DNA of 64,000 nucleotides from Gammaproteobacteria bacterium (GTDB lineage Bacteria; Pseudomonadota; Gammaproteobacteria; Steroidobacterales; Steroidobacteraceae), in assembly GCA_028293725.1 (NCBI GenBank), contig JAQGOE010000234.1, forward strand, positions 1 through 64,000, in the 5' to 3' direction. The number at the start of each line of letters is the position of its first letter. Position 1 is the stretch's first letter. The position numbers and the translations under genes were made by a program. Shown in pieces: positions 62,600 through 64,000 of this stretch. The notes under the pieces are model-generated. The model was not told the origin of the DNA. It did not search any database and worked only from the letters and a program-made list of their open reading frames with translations.

Positions 62600-63509
62600 G
62601 GCCCGGGGCCTGAGAAAATCGTACGGCCGGCGTACCGGTCACTCGACGCCCGCGTTGGAGGATGTCAGCTTCTCGGTGGCGCCGGGGCGCATTGTCGGCC
62701 TCATCGGACCCAACGGCGCCGGTAAGACGACCGCCCTGAAGGCGATTCTCGGCCTCACGAGTTTCGAAGGCGAGCTACGGGTGTTGGGCTTGGATCCGCG
62801 CTCACGGCGCGACGAGCTGATGCGCGACGTCTCGTTCATTGCCGACGTGGCGGTGTTGCCGGGGTGGTTGCGTGTTGGCCAGGCACTGGAGCTCGTCGCC
62901 GGTGTGCACACGCGCTTCAACCGGGCGCGCGCCGAGCAGTTTCTACGAAGGACTGACATCCGCATGAGAAGCCGGGTGCGCGAGCTCTCCAAGGGCATGG
63001 TGACCCAGTTGCATCTGGCATTGATCCTGTCAATCGATGCCCGGCTGCTGGTGTTGGATGAGCCGACGCTGGGGCTCGACCTTCTGTACCGGCGGCAGTT
63101 CTACGATGCGCTGCTGAACGATTTTTTCAACGATGAGCGCACGATTCTCGTGACGACCCACCAGGTGGAAGAAGTCGAGAATCTGTTTACCGACGTGCTG
63201 TTCATCAATCACGGCCGGGTCGTGCTCGACAGCTCCGTCGAGGCGTTGGCCGAGCGCTACGTGCAGCTCACCGTGGCTCCCGACAAAGCCGCCCAGGCGC
63301 GTGCGCTGCAGCCGTTCTACGAGCGCGAGGTGTTTGGCCGAGTGGTGATGATTTTTGATTGGCCGGCATCCCGGCGGCCGGCGAACGGGGGCGCGGCGGA
63401 TCAGCCGACGTCGGACGCGCCGCCAGCCTTTGCCGAGCTCGCCGCCCTCGGAGAAATCCGCACGCCCTCCATCGCCGATCTATTCGTCGCCAAGATGGAG
63501 GTCGCTTGA
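62583..63509 (+). CDS. ABC transporter ATP-binding protein
   Basis: 308-aa ATPase. GLIGPNGAGKTTALKAILGL is Walker A, ELSKGMVTQLHLAL the signature region (a lax LSGGQ), LLVLDEPTLGLD Walker B, and TTHQVEEVENLF the switch. The C-terminal 90 residues are extra and include Pro/Ala-rich stretch. Start ATG at 62583; a GTG one codon earlier is possible. It overlaps the end of the GntR gene by 17 bases. The stop overlaps the permease TTG as TTGA. Could export a peptide or lipid; GntR-ABC systems of this kind often respond to cell-envelope agents. Confidence 0.93.
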   Translation: MTKVIEARGLRKSYGRRTGHSTPALEDVSFSVAPGRIVGLIGPNGAGKTTALKAILGLTSFEGELRVLGLDPRSRRDELMRDVSFIADVAVLPGWLRVGQALELVAGVHTRFNRARAEQFLRRTDIRMRSRVRELSKGMVTQLHLALILSIDARLLVLDEPTLGLDLLYRRQFYDALLNDFFNDERTILVTTHQVEEVENLFTDVLFINHGRVVLDSSVEALAERYVQLTVAPDKAAQARALQPFYEREVFGRVVMIFDWPASRRPANGGAADQPTSDAPPAFAELAALGEIRTPSIADLFVAKMEVA

Positions 63510-64000
63510 GCAGCCCGGCGGTGGTCGCACCGCGCGCGGGCACGACCGGCCGGCGTACCGGAGGCTGGCGTGCGTGGGCGACCAACAACCCGAAGATCAG
63601 GATGTTTCAGACGCTCGTGCGGCGAGAGATCTGGGAGCACCGCTCGCTCTGGATGGCGCCGCTCGCGGTTACCGCGTTGCTGCTCATCTGTGCGCTGCTC
63701 ACGCACGGAGCGCTAAAGATCGATGCCACCGATTCCTCCGAGTGGCTCGATCCGCGGAACAAGACCATCGTGTTTGCACTGGCGCAGTGGGCACTCACGA
63801 TACCTCACTACCTCGTGATGATTCTCCTGCTCAACTTCTACCTGCTCGACTGTCTCTACGCCGAGCGGAAAGATCGTAGCATCCTGTTCTGGAAGTCCCT
63901 GCCGGTCACCGACGGAGCCACGGTCGCCTCGAAGATCTTCGTGAGCTGCGTCGTTTTGCCGCTAGGTACTTTCGCCCTTGCGCTGGTCACAGACGTTCTC
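63506..64000 (+). CDS. ABC transporter permease, 3' end outside window
   Basis: At least 165 codons, open to the right edge. The frame begins with a TTG overlapping the ATPase stop (TTGA); an ATG at 63601 is an alternative start. TLVRREIWEHRSLWMAPL is the usual amphipathic entry helix of ABC-2-type permeases, followed by LAVTALLLICALLTHGAL as helix 1 and LVMILLLNFYLLDCLYAERK as helix 2, then DRSILFWKSLPVTDG, typical of ABC-2 permeases paired with YtrA-linked ATPases. It completes a peptide-GntR-ATPase-permease operon. Confidence 0.85.
   Translation, partial: MSSPAVVAPRAGTTGRRTGGWRAWATNNPKIRMFQTLVRREIWEHRSLWMAPLAVTALLLICALLTHGALKIDATDSSEWLDPRNKTIVFALAQWALTIPHYLVMILLLNFYLLDCLYAERKDRSILFWKSLPVTDGATVASKIFVSCVVLPLGTFALALVTDVL

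Noticed and set aside
1..64000. tRNA, rRNA, CRISPR array or insertion sequence
   Set aside because: Looked for tRNA-like cloverleafs, regular spaced repeats and transposase motifs such as DDE contexts; none seen by eye. A tRNAscan/CRISPR search would be decisive.

Overview
The window is dense, GC-rich bacterial chromosome with proteobacterial, most likely gammaproteobacterial, gene content: a fused hldE, the GmhA/GmhB/HldD heptose route, rimO, dinB, gspA-gspB, a fadE of about 850 residues, a TonB-dependent receptor and an AidB-type dehydrogenase. The mix would suit Steroidobacterales/Nevskiales or a Xanthomonadales relative, but that is inference and no rRNA or tRNA gene is present to test it. 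I saw no insertion sequence, phage gene or CRISPR array.

Positions 1 to about 33,600 form a surface-polysaccharide region. It has a Wzx-type flippase cut by the left edge, two methyltransferases, a Wzy-like polymerase, a 863-residue secreted beta-helix protein, cytoplasmic glycosyltransferases (GT4, GT9, GT2), three polytopic GT-C-like membrane proteins, and the whole ADP-heptose pathway (hldD-gmhB-gmhA-hldE). It also has an asparagine-synthase-type amidotransferase, an exosortase fused to EpsI (resembling the XrtD/VPLPA-CTERM type), a PrsT-like TPR lipoprotein, glmS, a second larger beta-helix protein and a TonB-dependent receptor. Precursor synthesis (GlmS, heptose enzymes), sugar transfer, amidation or methylation, flipping and polymerisation can all be assigned. 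The initiating phosphoglycosyltransferase, the outer-membrane export proteins and any CTERM-tagged exosortase substrate are not in the window.

Positions 33,600-45,900 hold mostly short housekeeping units: nat-rimO, a phosphodiesterase, a PEBP protein, an AidB-like dehydrogenase, a single-chain HTH-receiver regulator, a methyltransferase, an APC permease, OsmC, a lone GT4, a VOC gene remnant and a nucleotide-transporter-like MFS protein.

Positions 45,900-54,500, on the minus strand, carry dinB-gspA-gspB, then a receiver-TM-periplasmic-TonB_C protein translationally coupled (GTGA) to a Ser/Thr kinase that starts with a degenerate receiver. This is the most unusual module I see. Positions 54,500-61,600 hold DUF4399, DUF3667, fadE, mdh and an ECF sigma/anti-sigma pair. 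The right end is a GntR-ABC transporter operon with a strong palindromic promoter and a small leader-like protein; its permease runs off the edge.

Across the window, seven of nine convergent gene pairs overlap at their 3' ends, one abuts and one is 12 bases apart. Two divergent genes share two bases of their start codons.
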